A stretch of DNA of 32,947 nt from Nocardioides ganghwensis (GCF_014779655.1 NZ_JACXYX010000028.1:1-32947), one strand, 5' to 3'; positions 7,825-18,266 are shown, counted from the first letter of the stretch. Made by a program: numbers and translations. The notes: generated from the letters alone by a model not told the origin.

Positions 7825-9881
7825 CTAGTTGTTCGGCGGACCGATCGGCAGCCGGAGGTGGAAGGCGCGACGCGGTCCCGGGCCGTCGTCACGACGTACG
7901 TCGGCGGCCGCGCGGGTGATCCGGTCGAGCATCACGCCGAGCAGCACGATCGTGATGCCCGCGGCGAGGCCCTTGCCCCACGCCTCGCTGCGGGCGAAGC
8001 CGTAGACCACGTCGTAGCCCAGCGCGCCCGCTCCGACCAGACCGCCGATGACCGTCATGGCCAGGACGTAGAGCAGGCCCTGGTTGGTGGCGAGCACCAG
8101 CGACCCCCTGGCCATCGGCAGCTGGACCTTGGTGATCTCCTGCCAGGTGGTCTGGCCGGTGGAACGACCTGCCTCGATCGTGGTGGGCGAGACGCCCTTC
8201 ACCCCGTCGGCCACGAGCTTGATGGCCGCGGGGGCGGCGTAGACGATGCCGGCCGTGATCGCGGTGAAGCGGGAAGGACCGAAGAGGGCGAGCACCGGGA
8301 TCAGGTAGACGAACGGCGGGATGGTCTGCCCGGCGTCCAGCAGCGGCCGGAGGCCGAGGTCGACGCGCCTGTCGCGCGCCATCCAGACGCCGAAGACCAG
8401 GGCCAGGACCATGACCAGCACGGTGGCCACCAGCGTCATGTTGAGGGTGATCATCGCGTCGTGCCACAGGTCGAAGTACCAGATGCCGGCCAGGCAGACG
8501 ACCGTGCTGACCAGGGCACGTACGCCGCCGAAGACCAAGGCGAGCGCCGCGAGGGCCACGAACGCCAGCCACCAGGGCGAGTCGGCGAGCAGGGCCTGCG
8601 TGCGGTTGAGGAACTGGTTGGTGATGAGGTCCTTGATCCACTCGGTCGCGCCGCCGAAGGTGCCGGTGAACCAGTCGACGCCGTCGCTCACCGCACTCGC
8701 GACCCTGTCGCCGATGCTGTACGCAGGGAACTCGGCCAGGCCGACGTAGGTGCGGGAGAGGTAGATCGCGACCAGGGTCGCCACCCCGCCGCCGATGATC
8801 AGCCCCCGGCGCACCCGCGGGTCGCCGCCACCGCCGCGAGCGACCTTCTCCGCGCGCTCGCTCGCCGCCGTCGTGGCCCGGTCGAGCATGACCGCCATGA
8901 CGACGATCAGGGCGCCCGGGACGAACGCGGTGCCGACGTCGTTGATGCGCAGGCCGGCGAGCACGGGCTTGCCGAGCCCGGGTCCGTTGACGAAGGCGGC
9001 GAGGGTGGCCATCGACAGCGCCGCCAGCGTCGTCTGGTTGAGGCCGACGATGATCGTCTTGCGGGCCATCGGGACCTGCACCTTGAACAGCCGCTGCCAG
9101 TAGGTCTGCCCGGCCGAGTCGGTGGCCTCGACGGTCGTGGCCGACACCTCGCGGATGCCGAAGCCGGCGATCCGGATCAGGGGTGGCAGTGCGTAGATCA
9201 GCGTGGAGACCACGGCCGCGCTCGGGCCGATGCCGAAGAAGAGCACGATCGGCAGCAGGTAGACGAACGTCGGCATCGTCTGCATGAAGTCGAGGAAGGG
9301 GGTGACGACCTGGTTGGCTCGTCGGTTGGTGCCGATCAGGACGGCCAGCGGGAGCCCGATGACGACGGCCAGCACGACCGAGATGCCGGTGATGATGAGC
9401 AGGTCGAGGGAGTCCTCCCAGTAGCCGAGGACGCCGAAGGAGAGGAACGACGCCGCCACCAGCAGGGCGATGCGCCAGCTCGCGACGACCAGGCCGACGT
9501 ACGTCGCGAGAGCGACGACGCCCAGCCAGCCGATCTCGGGCACCGGCCGCGGGAAGTTGGGCAGCACGACCATCCGCTGGAGCCACTCGACCGCACTGCG
9601 CAGCGCATCGGCGATCGCGTTGGTGAACTGCATGACGGGATTGGTCGCGCGGCCGGCCAGCAGCTCGTTCTGGAACTCGGTGAGCCGGTCGTGCAGGTCG
9701 GTGCGGGACGTGCCGGGCAGCGCCAGCGTCTGGGTGCCGTTGGTGAAGTACCAGACCACCACCCAGGCAGCCAGGATGACCGCCGCCGGGATCCAGCGGC
9801 TGATGCTCGTCTGCTCCTCGGCCGGCGGCGGAGCGCCCGGCTCGACGGGCTTGGGCGTCGGCGAGGGAGAGATGGTGGCGG

Positions 9882-9885
<4 letters not shown>
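7825..9885 (-). CDS. proW: Glycine betaine ABC permease, two fused ProW-type units
   Basis: This encodes 686 residues, about twice the usual ProW length. Two homologous membrane modules are visible. QTMPTFVYLLP (202-212) is matched by QTIPPFVYLIP (520-530). The ATPase-contact loop DSAGQTYWQRLFKVQVP (about 256-272) is matched by STGQTTWQEITKVQLP (575-590). A proline-rich cytosolic leader and a charged linker (about 338-360) complete the chain. ProV-type importers normally use two copies of one permease, so here the dimer appears to be a single polypeptide. The start is a GTG at 9885 whose GTGA overlaps the ATPase stop, implying coupling. The reading frame is continuous, so it is a true fusion in this sequence rather than two genes. 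Confidence 0.9.
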
Positions 9886-10910
<1,025 letters not shown>

Positions 10911-10975
10911 CGCTGCTCCTCCGCAGGGTGTCGGGTGCCACCGGGGCCCGATCGGACCTCGCCCTCGCTGCTGTT

Positions 10976-11011
10976 GTTGCGTATGTCGCAACCAGATGCT
11001 CTGAACGCAAC
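10976..11011. promoter_or_regulatory. Paired operator dyads upstream of the betaine ABC operon
   Basis: The proximal site at 10976-10992 is a perfect dyad, GTTGCG-TATGT-CGCAAC. The distal site at 10995-11011 reads GATGCT-CTGAA-CGCAAC, with one good half. Centre spacing is again 19 bp. Confidence 0.75.
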
Positions 11012-11057
11012 CAGCCGGACAAGCGAAGGATCCTGCGACTCACCCCCGCGGTCAAGA

Positions 11058-11080
11058 GCAGGGGCGACACCGTGCCCTGC
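11058..11080 (-). terminator. Possible weak terminator after the bet operon
   Basis: Inverted repeat GCAGGG (11058-11063) and CCCTGC (11075-11080) with an 11-base loop. It lies about 30 bp beyond the BetT-like stop on the minus strand. A second short dyad (CCGGT/ACCGG) follows at about 11088-11101, nearer the stop. The stems are short, so this is a suggestion only. Confidence 0.3.
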
Positions 11081-11109
11081 CCGTGACCCGGTCCAGACCG
11101 GCCGGCGGA

Positions 11110-13140
11110 TCACGTGGCGCGGAGGAACTCCAGGTGGCGCTCGTACTGGTCCAGGCAGTCGTGGATGACCTGCTCGGCCGTGTATCCCATGACGTCGTAG
11201 TCCTGGCCGCCGTCGGCGAGGTGCACCTCGAGGCGTGCGTACTGGTCGCGGTTCCCGATCATCCGGCCGCCGTAGGTCGGCACGGGTGAGCGCCGGACCT
11301 CCACGCGGTAGACGAAGCGGTCGGCCTCGAGGTCGGTGGCGAGCTGCACCCACGGGAGCTGGTGGCCGCCGATGGTCCCATCGCCCGTCACAGCGGCGGG
11401 CACCCCCATCGACGAGAGCTCCTCCGCGACCTCCACGAGCGCGGGGCGGACGGTCGAGACGAGGTACGCGGCTGCGGCCTCGTCGTCGACGAAGTTGATC
11501 GCCCGGGCGAGCCTGGCCTTCCACGCCTTCCGGTTGTCCTCGGTGGATCCGGTGCGCGCGGAGAGGAGTGGCGCGATGCTGCGTACGCCCTCGGCCTTGC
11601 GTCCCTCGTTGCGGAGCGATCGGAACAGTCCCCACATGACCAGCACCAGCACGAACGCGAAGGGCAGGCCCATGATGATCGTGGCGTACTGCAGGGCGAG
11701 GATGCCGCCGACGGCGAGCATGGCGACCGTCAGCAGGCCGGTGGCGCTGGCCCAGGTGATCCGCAGCCAGGCGGCGCAGTCCTGCTGCACGTCGCGCAGC
11801 TCCGAGCACAGGTTGCCCATGACCAGCGCCGCGGAGTCGGCGGAGGTGATGTAGAAGAGGAGGCCGACCACGACGGCGAGGAAGACGACGACGTCGGCCA
11901 GCGGGTAGTCGCGCAGCAGGTCGTAGAAGCCGACGCCGGTGAAGTCGACGGCAGCCTCGGCGAAGGCCTCGTCCCCGCCGCGGACCTTGTCGATCGCGGC
12001 GTTGCCGAAGATCGAGATCCACATGACGATGTAGCTGAACGGGATCACCATCGTGCCGAGCACGAACTGCCGGATCGTGCGCCCGCGCGAGATCCGGGCC
12101 AGGAAGAGGCCCACGAAGGACGCCCAGGCCACCCACCACGCCCAGAAGAACAGCGTCCAGAGCTCCATCCACTCCTGGGTGTCGGTGAAGGCGAAGGTCT
12201 CCATCGACTTGGCCGGGAAGGACCTGATGAAGTCGCCGACGTTCATCACGACGGCGTTGAGCAGGAACGAGGTCCTGCCGGTGACCAGCACCCAGCCGGC
12301 GAGGGCGAGGGCGAGCAGCACGTTGAGCTGGGACAGGAACCGGATGCCCTTGTCCACGCCGGTGGTGGCCGACACCGCGGCGACCGTGACCGCGAGGACC
12401 GCCAGGGCGGCCTGCGCCCCGGTGCCCACGGGCACGCCGAAGATGACGTTGAGGCCGACGTTGAGGAACACCACCCCGATGCCCAGGCTGGTGGCGACGC
12501 CGAAGATCGTGCCGAGCACGGCCGCGGTGTCGACGGCGTGGCCGAGCGGGCCGTCGATGCGCTTGCCGAACACCGGGTGGAGCGCGGACCGCACGGCCAG
12601 CGGCAGGTTCTTGCGGTAGGAGAAGTAGGCGAGGGCCAGGCCCATCAGCGCGTACATCGCCCACCCCGTCACGCCGTAGTGGAACAGCGTCCAGACGGTC
12701 GCCTCGCGGGCCGCGTCGACGGTCCCGGGCTCACCGACGGGCGGGGCGGTGTACTGCGAGACCGGCTCGATGACCGAGTAGAACATCACGTCCGTGCCGA
12801 TGCCGGCGGCGAAGAGCATGCTCGCCCACGCGAAGGTCGAGAACTCCGGGCGGGAGTGGTCGGGGCCGAGCCGGATGCTGCCGTAGCGGGAGGCGCCGAG
12901 GAAGATCACGAAGCCGACGATCACCGTCGCGAGGGCGACGTAGAACCAGCCGAAGCCCGTCCCGACCCGGCCCACGAGGTCGCCGATCACGCTCTCAGCG
13001 TTGGTGGGCGCGACGATCGCCCACAGGGTGATCAGGCAGACGCCGACGAAGGACGTGACGAAGACCGGCCACCTCACGGTCGGACCGGGCGCACCGCGGT
13101 CCGGGTCGGCAGGTGCGGGGGCGTCGAGCTGTGCGGTCAT
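11110..13140 (-). CDS. betT: BetT-like BCCT choline transporter with cytosolic C-terminal domain
   Basis: This encodes 676 residues from ATG 13140, with GGAGG 5 bases upstream. About twelve membrane helices carry the BCCT core. FFWAWWVAWASFVGLF and ARISRGRTIRQF match the family. The TM3 segment reads GIGTDVMFYSVIEPVSQY, where an Asp and a loss of glycines distinguish it from the betaine-type GMGIGL motif, as in BetT-like choline carriers. Roughly 150 hydrophilic residues follow the last helix (from about 520), ending in YDVMGYTAEQVIHDCLDQYERHLEFL. This resembles the long C-terminal domain of BetT-type carriers linked to osmotic activation. It is the third gene of betB-betA-betT, with a 29-bp gap after betA, which supports choline as substrate. 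Direct biochemical specificity is not readable. Confidence 0.85.
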   Translation of the reverse strand: MTAQLDAPAPADPDRGAPGPTVRWPVFVTSFVGVCLITLWAIVAPTNAESVIGDLVGRVGTGFGWFYVALATVIVGFVIFLGASRYGSIRLGPDHSRPEFSTFAWASMLFAAGIGTDVMFYSVIEPVSQYTAPPVGEPGTVDAAREATVWTLFHYGVTGWAMYALMGLALAYFSYRKNLPLAVRSALHPVFGKRIDGPLGHAVDTAAVLGTIFGVATSLGIGVVFLNVGLNVIFGVPVGTGAQAALAVLAVTVAAVSATTGVDKGIRFLSQLNVLLALALAGWVLVTGRTSFLLNAVVMNVGDFIRSFPAKSMETFAFTDTQEWMELWTLFFWAWWVAWASFVGLFLARISRGRTIRQFVLGTMVIPFSYIVMWISIFGNAAIDKVRGGDEAFAEAAVDFTGVGFYDLLRDYPLADVVVFLAVVVGLLFYITSADSAALVMGNLCSELRDVQQDCAAWLRITWASATGLLTVAMLAVGGILALQYATIIMGLPFAFVLVLVMWGLFRSLRNEGRKAEGVRSIAPLLSARTGSTEDNRKAWKARLARAINFVDDEAAAAYLVSTVRPALVEVAEELSSMGVPAAVTGDGTIGGHQLPWVQLATDLEADRFVYRVEVRRSPVPTYGGRMIGNRDQYARLEVHLADGGQDYDVMGYTAEQVIHDCLDQYERHLEFLRAT

Positions 13141-13169
13141 GTGGGCCTCCGGTCTCGAGCGGGTCGGGG

Positions 13170-14894
13170 TCACGTGGCGTTGCGGGGATCTCCGGGCGGG
13201 TAGAGCGGGGAGTGGTCGCGGTGGCGGTAGTAGGGCACGTCGGCCGGCGGGAGCGGGGTGTTGCCGAGGACCAGGTCGGCGGCCTTCTCGGCGACCATCA
13301 TCACCGGCGCGTAGATGTTGCCGTTGGTGACGAACGGGAACACGCTCGCGTCGACGACCCGCAGGCCCTCCGTGCCGTGGACCTGCATGCTCCCCGGGTC
13401 GGTCACCGACTGCTCGTCTGTGCCCATGCGCGCGGTGCACGAGGGGTGCAGCGCGGTCTCGGCGTCCTTGCGGACCCACTCGAGGATCTCCTCGTCGGTC
13501 TCCACCGCGCTGCCCGGCGACAGCTCGCCGCCGTTGAACGGCGCCAGGGCGGGCTGCCCGAGGATGGTGCGGGCCACTCGCACCGCCTCGACCCACTCGC
13601 GGCGGTCGTTGGGCGTGGAGAGGTAGTTGAAGAGCATCTTCGGCTTCTGCCGCGGGTCGGCCGACGCGATGCGCACCCACCCGCGGGTGTCGGCGTACAT
13701 CGGGCCGATGTGGACCTGGTAGCCGTGGGCGTAGCGGTCCTGCCCCTCGGGGGGCGACCCGTCGTAGCGGATCGCGATCGGGAGGAAGTGGAACATCAGG
13801 TTGGGCCAGTCGACGTCGTCGTTGGACCGGCAGAACCCGCCGCCCTCGAAGTGGTTGGACGCGGCCGTGCCGGTCCGCTTGAACAGCCACTCCAGGCCGA
13901 CGAGCGGGCGGTTGTGCCACTTGAGGCCCTCGACGATCGACACCGGCTGCAGGCAGGCGTGCTGGATGTAGACCTCGAGGTGGTCCTGGAGGTTCTCCCC
14001 GACGCCCGGCAGGTCGTGGACCATCTCGATGCCGAGGGGGCGCAGGTGCTCGGGGTTGCCGATGCCGGACAGCTGCAGCAGCTGCGGCGAGTTGATCGCG
14101 CCGCCGCACAGGACCACCTCGCCGGCCGCGGCGTACTCGTGCCTGCGCCCGGCGCGGAGGTACTCCACCCCGACGGCCCGCCTGCCCTCGAAGCGCACGC
14201 GCGTGGCGTGCGCGAAGGTCTCGACGGTGAGGTTCTTGCGGCCCATCACCGGGTGCAGGTAGGCCCGGGCGGCGGACATGCGTACGCCGTTGACGATGTT
14301 GCGGTCGAAGCGCCCGAAGCCCTCCTGGCGGTAGCCGTTGACGTCGTCGGTGAGGGGGTAGCCGGCCTGCTGGGCGGACTCGAAGAACGCGTTGAAGAGG
14401 GGGTTGAGCGCGGGGCTGCGCTCGAGGCGCAAGGGGCCGGACCCGCCGCGCCAGGGGTCGGCGCCGACCTGGCCGTCGGGCATCACCAGCGACTCCATGC
14501 GGCGGAAGTAGGGCAGGCAGTGCCGGTAGTCCCAGGTCTCCATGCCGGGCTCGGCGGCCCAACGCTCGTAGTCCATCGGGTTGCCCCGCTGGAAGATCAT
14601 GCCGTTGATCGACGAGGAGCCGCCGAGCACCTTGCCGCGCGCGTGGTAGACGCGACGGCCTCCCATCGCGGGCTCCGGCTCGGACTCGTACTTCCAGTCG
14701 TAGAGCGCGTTGCCGATCGGGAACGGCAGGGCGGCGGGCGCGTGGATCAGCGGGTCGAACCGGTCGGTGCGGCCGGCCTCGAGCACCAGGACGCTCGTCG
14801 CGGGGTCGGCGGAGAGCCGGTTGGCCAGGGCGCACCCGGCCGACCCGCCGCCGACGATCACGAAGTCGTACGCCTTGCCGGTGCGCCCGCTCAC
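13170..14894 (-). CDS. betA: Choline dehydrogenase (GMC oxidoreductase)
   Basis: This encodes 574 residues from a GTG at 14894 whose GTGA overlaps the betB stop. A longer open frame upstream is antisense noise inside betB. The FAD-binding GGGSAG motif (15-20) is followed by a glutamate in VLVLEAG. GMC signature 1 appears around GKVLGGSSSINGMIFQRG (near residue 90), and signature 2 around GAINSPQLLQLSGIG. The active-site histidine is probably His483 in HPSCTARMG, paired with an Asn in NGNIYAPVMM (about 524-526). Family members oxidise choline to betaine aldehyde and pass electrons to the membrane respiratory chain. The neighbours betB and betT fix the likely substrate. A different alcohol substrate is possible for GMC enzymes but unlikely here. 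Confidence 0.92.
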   Translation of the reverse strand: MSGRTGKAYDFVIVGGGSAGCALANRLSADPATSVLVLEAGRTDRFDPLIHAPAALPFPIGNALYDWKYESEPEPAMGGRRVYHARGKVLGGSSSINGMIFQRGNPMDYERWAAEPGMETWDYRHCLPYFRRMESLVMPDGQVGADPWRGGSGPLRLERSPALNPLFNAFFESAQQAGYPLTDDVNGYRQEGFGRFDRNIVNGVRMSAARAYLHPVMGRKNLTVETFAHATRVRFEGRRAVGVEYLRAGRRHEYAAAGEVVLCGGAINSPQLLQLSGIGNPEHLRPLGIEMVHDLPGVGENLQDHLEVYIQHACLQPVSIVEGLKWHNRPLVGLEWLFKRTGTAASNHFEGGGFCRSNDDVDWPNLMFHFLPIAIRYDGSPPEGQDRYAHGYQVHIGPMYADTRGWVRIASADPRQKPKMLFNYLSTPNDRREWVEAVRVARTILGQPALAPFNGGELSPGSAVETDEEILEWVRKDAETALHPSCTARMGTDEQSVTDPGSMQVHGTEGLRVVDASVFPFVTNGNIYAPVMMVAEKAADLVLGNTPLPPADVPYYRHRDHSPLYPPGDPRNAT

Positions 14895-16369
14895 GAGTCC
14901 GACCCGCCGAACCAGCGCTGCGGCTCCGGGGCGATGTTGTGCCAGACGTGCTTGGTCTCGCGGTACTCGTCGAGACCGGCCCGGCCGAGCTCGCGCCCGA
15001 TGCCCGACTGCTTGTAGCCGCCCCACTCGGCCTGGGCGACGTAGGGGTGGTAGTCGTTGATCCAGACCGTGCCCATGCGCAGCCCGGCCGCGACTCGCTG
15101 GCCCCGGCCCGCGTCCTGCGTCCAGACCGCACCGGCGAGTCCGTAGATGCTGTCGTTGGCCAGCCGCACGGCCTCGGCCTCGTCGGTGAAGGTCTCGACC
15201 GTGAGCACCGGCCCGAAGGACTCCTCCTGCGTGACGCTCATGGAGCTGGTGCACCCGTCGAGGACGGTCGGCAGGTAGTAGAACCCGTCGGCGAGGGCGG
15301 GGTCGTCCGGGCGCGCGCCGCCGCACCGCAGCACCGCGCCCTCGGCGAGGCCGGCCGCGACGTACGCCTCGACCTTCTCGCGGTGGGCGGCGCTGGTGAG
15401 CGGGCCGGTCTCGGCCGCCTCGTCGAAGGGTCCGCCCAGCCGGATCTCGCGGGCGCGGGCGACGAGGTCGTCGACGAACCGGTCGTGGATCGACTCCTCG
15501 ACGATGAGGCGCGCGCCGGCCGAGCACACCTGGCCGGAGTGCAGGAACACCGCGGTGAGCGCGAAGTCGAGGGCGGTGTCGTAGTCGGCGTCGGCGAACA
15601 CGATGTTGGGGTTCTTGCCGCCGAGCTCGAGGGCGACCCGCTTCACCGTGCCGGACGCCGCGGCCATGATGCGCTTGCCGGTCGCGAGGCCTCCGGTGAA
15701 GGACACGAGGTCCACGCGCGGGTCCTCCGAGAGCGGCGCTCCGGCGGTCGGCCCCTCCCCCAGCACCAGGTTGGCCACGCCCGCCGGGAGCCCCGCCTCC
15801 TCCAGCACCCGCATGAGGTGGATGGCGGTGTGCGGGGTGATCTCGCTCGGCTTGAGGACGAAGGTGTTGCCCGCGGCCAGGCACGGAGCGACCTTCCACG
15901 CGACCTGCAGCAGCGGGTAGTTCCACGGGGTGATCAGGCCGCACACGCCGACGGGCTCGTGCACGATGCGGCTCACCACGGCCGGGTTGCCGGTGTCGAC
16001 GACCCGGCCGCCCTCGCCGTCGGCGGCGTGGCCGAAGTGGCGGAACACCGACACCACGTCGTCGACGTCGTAGCCGCTCTCGACGAGCCGTTTGCCGGTG
16101 TCGAGCGACTCGGCCCGCGCGATGGCGTCCTTGTCACGCTCGAGCAGGTCGGCGACGCGCAGCAGCAGGTCGCCGCGCTCCCGGTTGGACCACCCCGGCC
16201 ACGGACCGCCGTGGAACGCGCGGTGCGCAGCCGCGATGGCCAGCTCGGTGTCGCCGGCGTCCGCCTCCGCGACCTCCGCGACCAGGGATCCGTCAGCTGG
16301 GCAGCGGATCTCGCGCCGCCCACCTCCGCGGGCCGGGATCCAGCTGCCGTCGATGTACAGGTCGGGCAC
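14891..16369 (-). CDS. betB: Betaine aldehyde dehydrogenase
   Basis: This encodes 492 residues, normal for the aldehyde dehydrogenase superfamily. It oxidises betaine aldehyde to glycine betaine with NAD(P)+. The NAD-site PWN contains Asn150, the FTGGLATGKR segment (about 224-233) is typical of BetB, the general-base Glu248 lies in ELGGKNPNIVFADAD, and the nucleophile Cys282 is in SGQVCSAG. The start is a GTG at 16369 preceded by a purine-rich GAGAGAGCGAGG stretch. It is the first gene of betB-betA-betT. None of the GTTGCG dyads found elsewhere is seen in the 92 bp upstream. Either this operon has a different control, or it is read through from the iclR gene just upstream on the same strand. 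Confidence 0.92.
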   Translation of the reverse strand: MPDLYIDGSWIPARGGGRREIRCPADGSLVAEVAEADAGDTELAIAAAHRAFHGGPWPGWSNRERGDLLLRVADLLERDKDAIARAESLDTGKRLVESGYDVDDVVSVFRHFGHAADGEGGRVVDTGNPAVVSRIVHEPVGVCGLITPWNYPLLQVAWKVAPCLAAGNTFVLKPSEITPHTAIHLMRVLEEAGLPAGVANLVLGEGPTAGAPLSEDPRVDLVSFTGGLATGKRIMAAASGTVKRVALELGGKNPNIVFADADYDTALDFALTAVFLHSGQVCSAGARLIVEESIHDRFVDDLVARAREIRLGGPFDEAAETGPLTSAAHREKVEAYVAAGLAEGAVLRCGGARPDDPALADGFYYLPTVLDGCTSSMSVTQEESFGPVLTVETFTDEAEAVRLANDSIYGLAGAVWTQDAGRGQRVAAGLRMGTVWINDYHPYVAQAEWGGYKQSGIGRELGRAGLDEYRETKHVWHNIAPEPQRWFGGSDS

Positions 16370-16413
16370 GGTCGCCTCGCTCTCTCTGTGCGGAAGGATC
16401 CTGCGGTCCGGGT

Positions 16414-16449
16414 CCGGGCGTCAAGGTCCGGGCTGGTCCGGTCGCCCGG
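16414..16449 (-). terminator. Possible hairpin between iclR and betB
   Basis: CCGGGCG at 16414-16420 pairs with CGCCCGG at 16443-16449, with a 22-base loop. It is 13 bp past the IclR stop on the minus strand and upstream of betB. It could end the regulator transcript or attenuate read-through into betB. The stem is only 7 bp. Confidence 0.35.
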
Positions 16450-16461
16450 AAGGCCGTCGGG

Positions 16462-17280
16462 TCAGCGGTGCCCCCAGCCCAGGCGGTGGGACACCTCGAC
16501 CGCGGCCGCGACGGCGCGGCGTACGACCTCCTCGACCTGCTCCTCCGGCAGCCGGAAGGAGGGGCCGGAGACGCTCATCGACGCGATCACGTCGCCGTGC
16601 GCGTTGCGGATGGGAGCCGCGACCGCCGTCAGCCCGACCTCCAGCTCGTCGACGGCGACGGCGAAGCCCTGCTCGCGCACCCGCGCCAGCTCCGCGCGCA
16701 GCTCCGGGAGACCCGTGATCGTGCGCGAGGTGTACGTCGCGAGCGTGCCGAGGACGGCTTCGAGGCCGTCGTCGTCGAGGCCGGCCAGGAGCACCTTGCC
16801 GTTGCTGGTCGCATGGAGCGGGATGTGCTGGCCGACCCAGTTGTGCGACTGGAGCGCGGACGACCCGGCGACCTGGTCGAGGTAGAGGGCCGAGCTCTCC
16901 GAGAGCACGGCGATGTTGACCGTCTCACCGGTGTCGGCGGCGAGCTGCCGCGCGATCGGCCGGGCCTCCTGCACCAGGTCGAGGCGAGCGGTGGTGGCAC
17001 CCGCGAGCCTCAGGATGCCCACGCCGAGGCGGTAGCGTCCGCGGTCGGCGGTCTGCTCCACGAGTCGGTGCGCCTCCAGCGTCGCCACCAGCCTGAAGGC
17101 CGTGCTCTTGTGCACGCCCAGCTCCAGCGCGATCTCGGTGACCCCGGACTCGCCGGTGCGGGCCAGCACCTCGAGGATGCCCAGCGCCCGGTCGACGGAC
17201 TGCACGCCCGCGCCGGTGACGGCTGGGCTCGGCTGCGCCTGCTCCCCGCCCGGGTCGGGGGTGTCGGCCACGTCCACCAT
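16462..17280 (-). CDS. IclR-family regulator, probable controller of the betaine regulon
   Basis: This encodes 272 residues. After a proline- and glycine-rich leader, an IclR winged HTH spans about 25-88 (VQSVDRALGILEVLA, then GVHKSTAFRLVATLEAHRLV). The effector domain spans about 95-265 and includes VGQHIPLHATSNGKVLLAGL and GFAVAVDELEVGLTAVAAPI, standard for the family. It is transcribed divergently from purU. The shared 102-bp region holds the same pair of 17-bp dyads found before three other betaine operons, pointing to autoregulation and regulon control (inference). ATG 17280 lacks a strong Shine-Dalgarno sequence. The ligand is unknown. Betaine, dimethylglycine or a downstream intermediate are candidates by context. 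Whether it represses or activates cannot be told. Confidence 0.88.
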   Translation of the reverse strand: MVDVADTPDPGGEQAQPSPAVTGAGVQSVDRALGILEVLARTGESGVTEIALELGVHKSTAFRLVATLEAHRLVEQTADRGRYRLGVGILRLAGATTARLDLVQEARPIARQLAADTGETVNIAVLSESSALYLDQVAGSSALQSHNWVGQHIPLHATSNGKVLLAGLDDDGLEAVLGTLATYTSRTITGLPELRAELARVREQGFAVAVDELEVGLTAVAAPIRNAHGDVIASMSVSGPSFRLPEEQVEEVVRRAVAAAVEVSHRLGWGHR

Positions 17281-17303
17281 GGGGGGACACTAGCGCAGTC
17301 GTT

Positions 17304-17339
17304 GTTGCGTATCGCAGACTGCGTTTCGTCAAGCGCAAC
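17304..17339. promoter_or_regulatory. Paired operator dyads in the iclR/purU divergent promoter
   Basis: Site 17323-17339 reads GTTTCG-TCAAG-CGCAAC, one mismatch from the dyad. Site 17304-17320 has a perfect left half (GTTGCG) and a poor right half. Their offset is 19 bp, as in the other three promoters. The better site faces purU, whose ATG is 44 bp further on. In all four regions the start-proximal site is at least as good as the distal one if purU is taken as the target here. Confidence 0.65.
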
Positions 17340-17382
17340 ACCGACGGCGCCCCGACGACACCCCTTCGCCGCAGGAGACACC

Positions 17383-18249
17383 ATGCCGCACGGCCCCACC
17401 GGAGCCGAGTTCGTCCTCACCCTGTCGTGCCCCGACCGACCCGGCATCGTGCACGCCGTGTCGGGCTTCCTGGTGGAGCGCGGCGCCAACATCGTGGAGA
17501 GCCAGCAGTTCGGCGACCGGCTCACCGACCGTTTCTTCATGCGGATCGCCTTCGTCACCGAGGCGGCGGCCGACGCCGACGACCTCCGCGCCGCGTTCGC
17601 GGGGGTCGCCGGGGCCTTCGGCATGGAGTTCGAGCTCTGGGCCGCGACCGCGCCCTACCGCACGCTGATCATGGTGTCCAAGCACCTGCACTGCCTCAAC
17701 GACCTGCTCTTCCGCGCCAGCACGGGCGCGCTGCAGATCGAGATCCCGGCCATCGTGTCCAACCACCCCGACGCGGGGGCGCTCGCCCGCTCGTACGGCA
17801 TCGAGTTCCACCACGTCCCCGTCACCCCGGACACCAAGGCCGAGGCGGAGGCACGCCTGATGCAGCTCGTCGACGACACCGGCACCCACCTCGTCGTCCT
17901 GGCCCGCTACATGCAGGTGCTGTCCGACGACCTGTGCCGACGGCTGTCCGGTCGTGCGATCAACATCCACCACTCGTTCCTGCCGAGCTTCAAGGGAGCC
18001 CGGCCCTACCACCAGGCCTTCGACCGTGGCGTGAAGCTGGTGGGCGCGACCGCGCACTACGTGACCGGCGACCTCGACGAGGGGCCGATCATCGAGCAGG
18101 ACGTCCTGCGCGTGGACCACGGCTACGACCAGGACCAGCTCGTCTCGGCAGGACGCGACGTGGAGGCGCAGGTGCTCTCGCGGGCAGTGCGCTGGCACAG
18201 CGAGTCGCGGGTCCTGCTCAACGGCGAGCGCACCGTCGTCTTCCGCTGA
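17383..18249 (+). CDS. purU: Formyltetrahydrofolate deformylase
   Basis: This encodes 288 residues from ATG 17383 with an AGGAG site. An N-terminal ACT domain (about 8-85, LTLSCPDRPGIVHAVSGFL) precedes the formyltransferase-fold hydrolase domain (about 92-285). Catalytic residues of the family are visible as Asn194 and His196 in INIHHSFLPSF, and Asp232 in DLDEGPIIEQD. The enzyme hydrolyses 10-formyl-THF to formate and free THF. In a methyl-oxidising pathway this restores THF when one-carbon units accumulate. It is transcribed divergently from the iclR gene and followed 74 bp later by fhs. Operators of the betaine regulon lie just upstream, so its role here is probably betaine-derived one-carbon disposal rather than purine balance. 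Confidence 0.93.
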   Translation: MPHGPTGAEFVLTLSCPDRPGIVHAVSGFLVERGANIVESQQFGDRLTDRFFMRIAFVTEAAADADDLRAAFAGVAGAFGMEFELWAATAPYRTLIMVSKHLHCLNDLLFRASTGALQIEIPAIVSNHPDAGALARSYGIEFHHVPVTPDTKAEAEARLMQLVDDTGTHLVVLARYMQVLSDDLCRRLSGRAINIHHSFLPSFKGARPYHQAFDRGVKLVGATAHYVTGDLDEGPIIEQDVLRVDHGYDQDQLVSAGRDVEAQVLSRAVRWHSESRVLLNGERTVVFR

Positions 18250-18266
18250 GACGACGGGACCAGCAG

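Noticed and set aside
4673..7828. Open frame of over 1000 codons on the plus strand opposite the BCCT and ABC genes
   Set aside because: It is antisense to clearly conserved proteins and its translation is rich in Arg, Gly, His and Asp with no domain, as expected from the mirror frame of high-GC coding DNA. The same holds for long frames at 2425-3942, 7819-10134, 11362-13203, 13113-15017, 18123-20015, 23061-25238 and 29479-32421.
11025..16405. 13-nt match GAAGGATCCTGCG at 11025-11037 and 16393-16405, both in intergenic DNA
   Set aside because: A match of this length is expected by chance in 33 kb of biased composition, and neither copy forms a convincing dyad.
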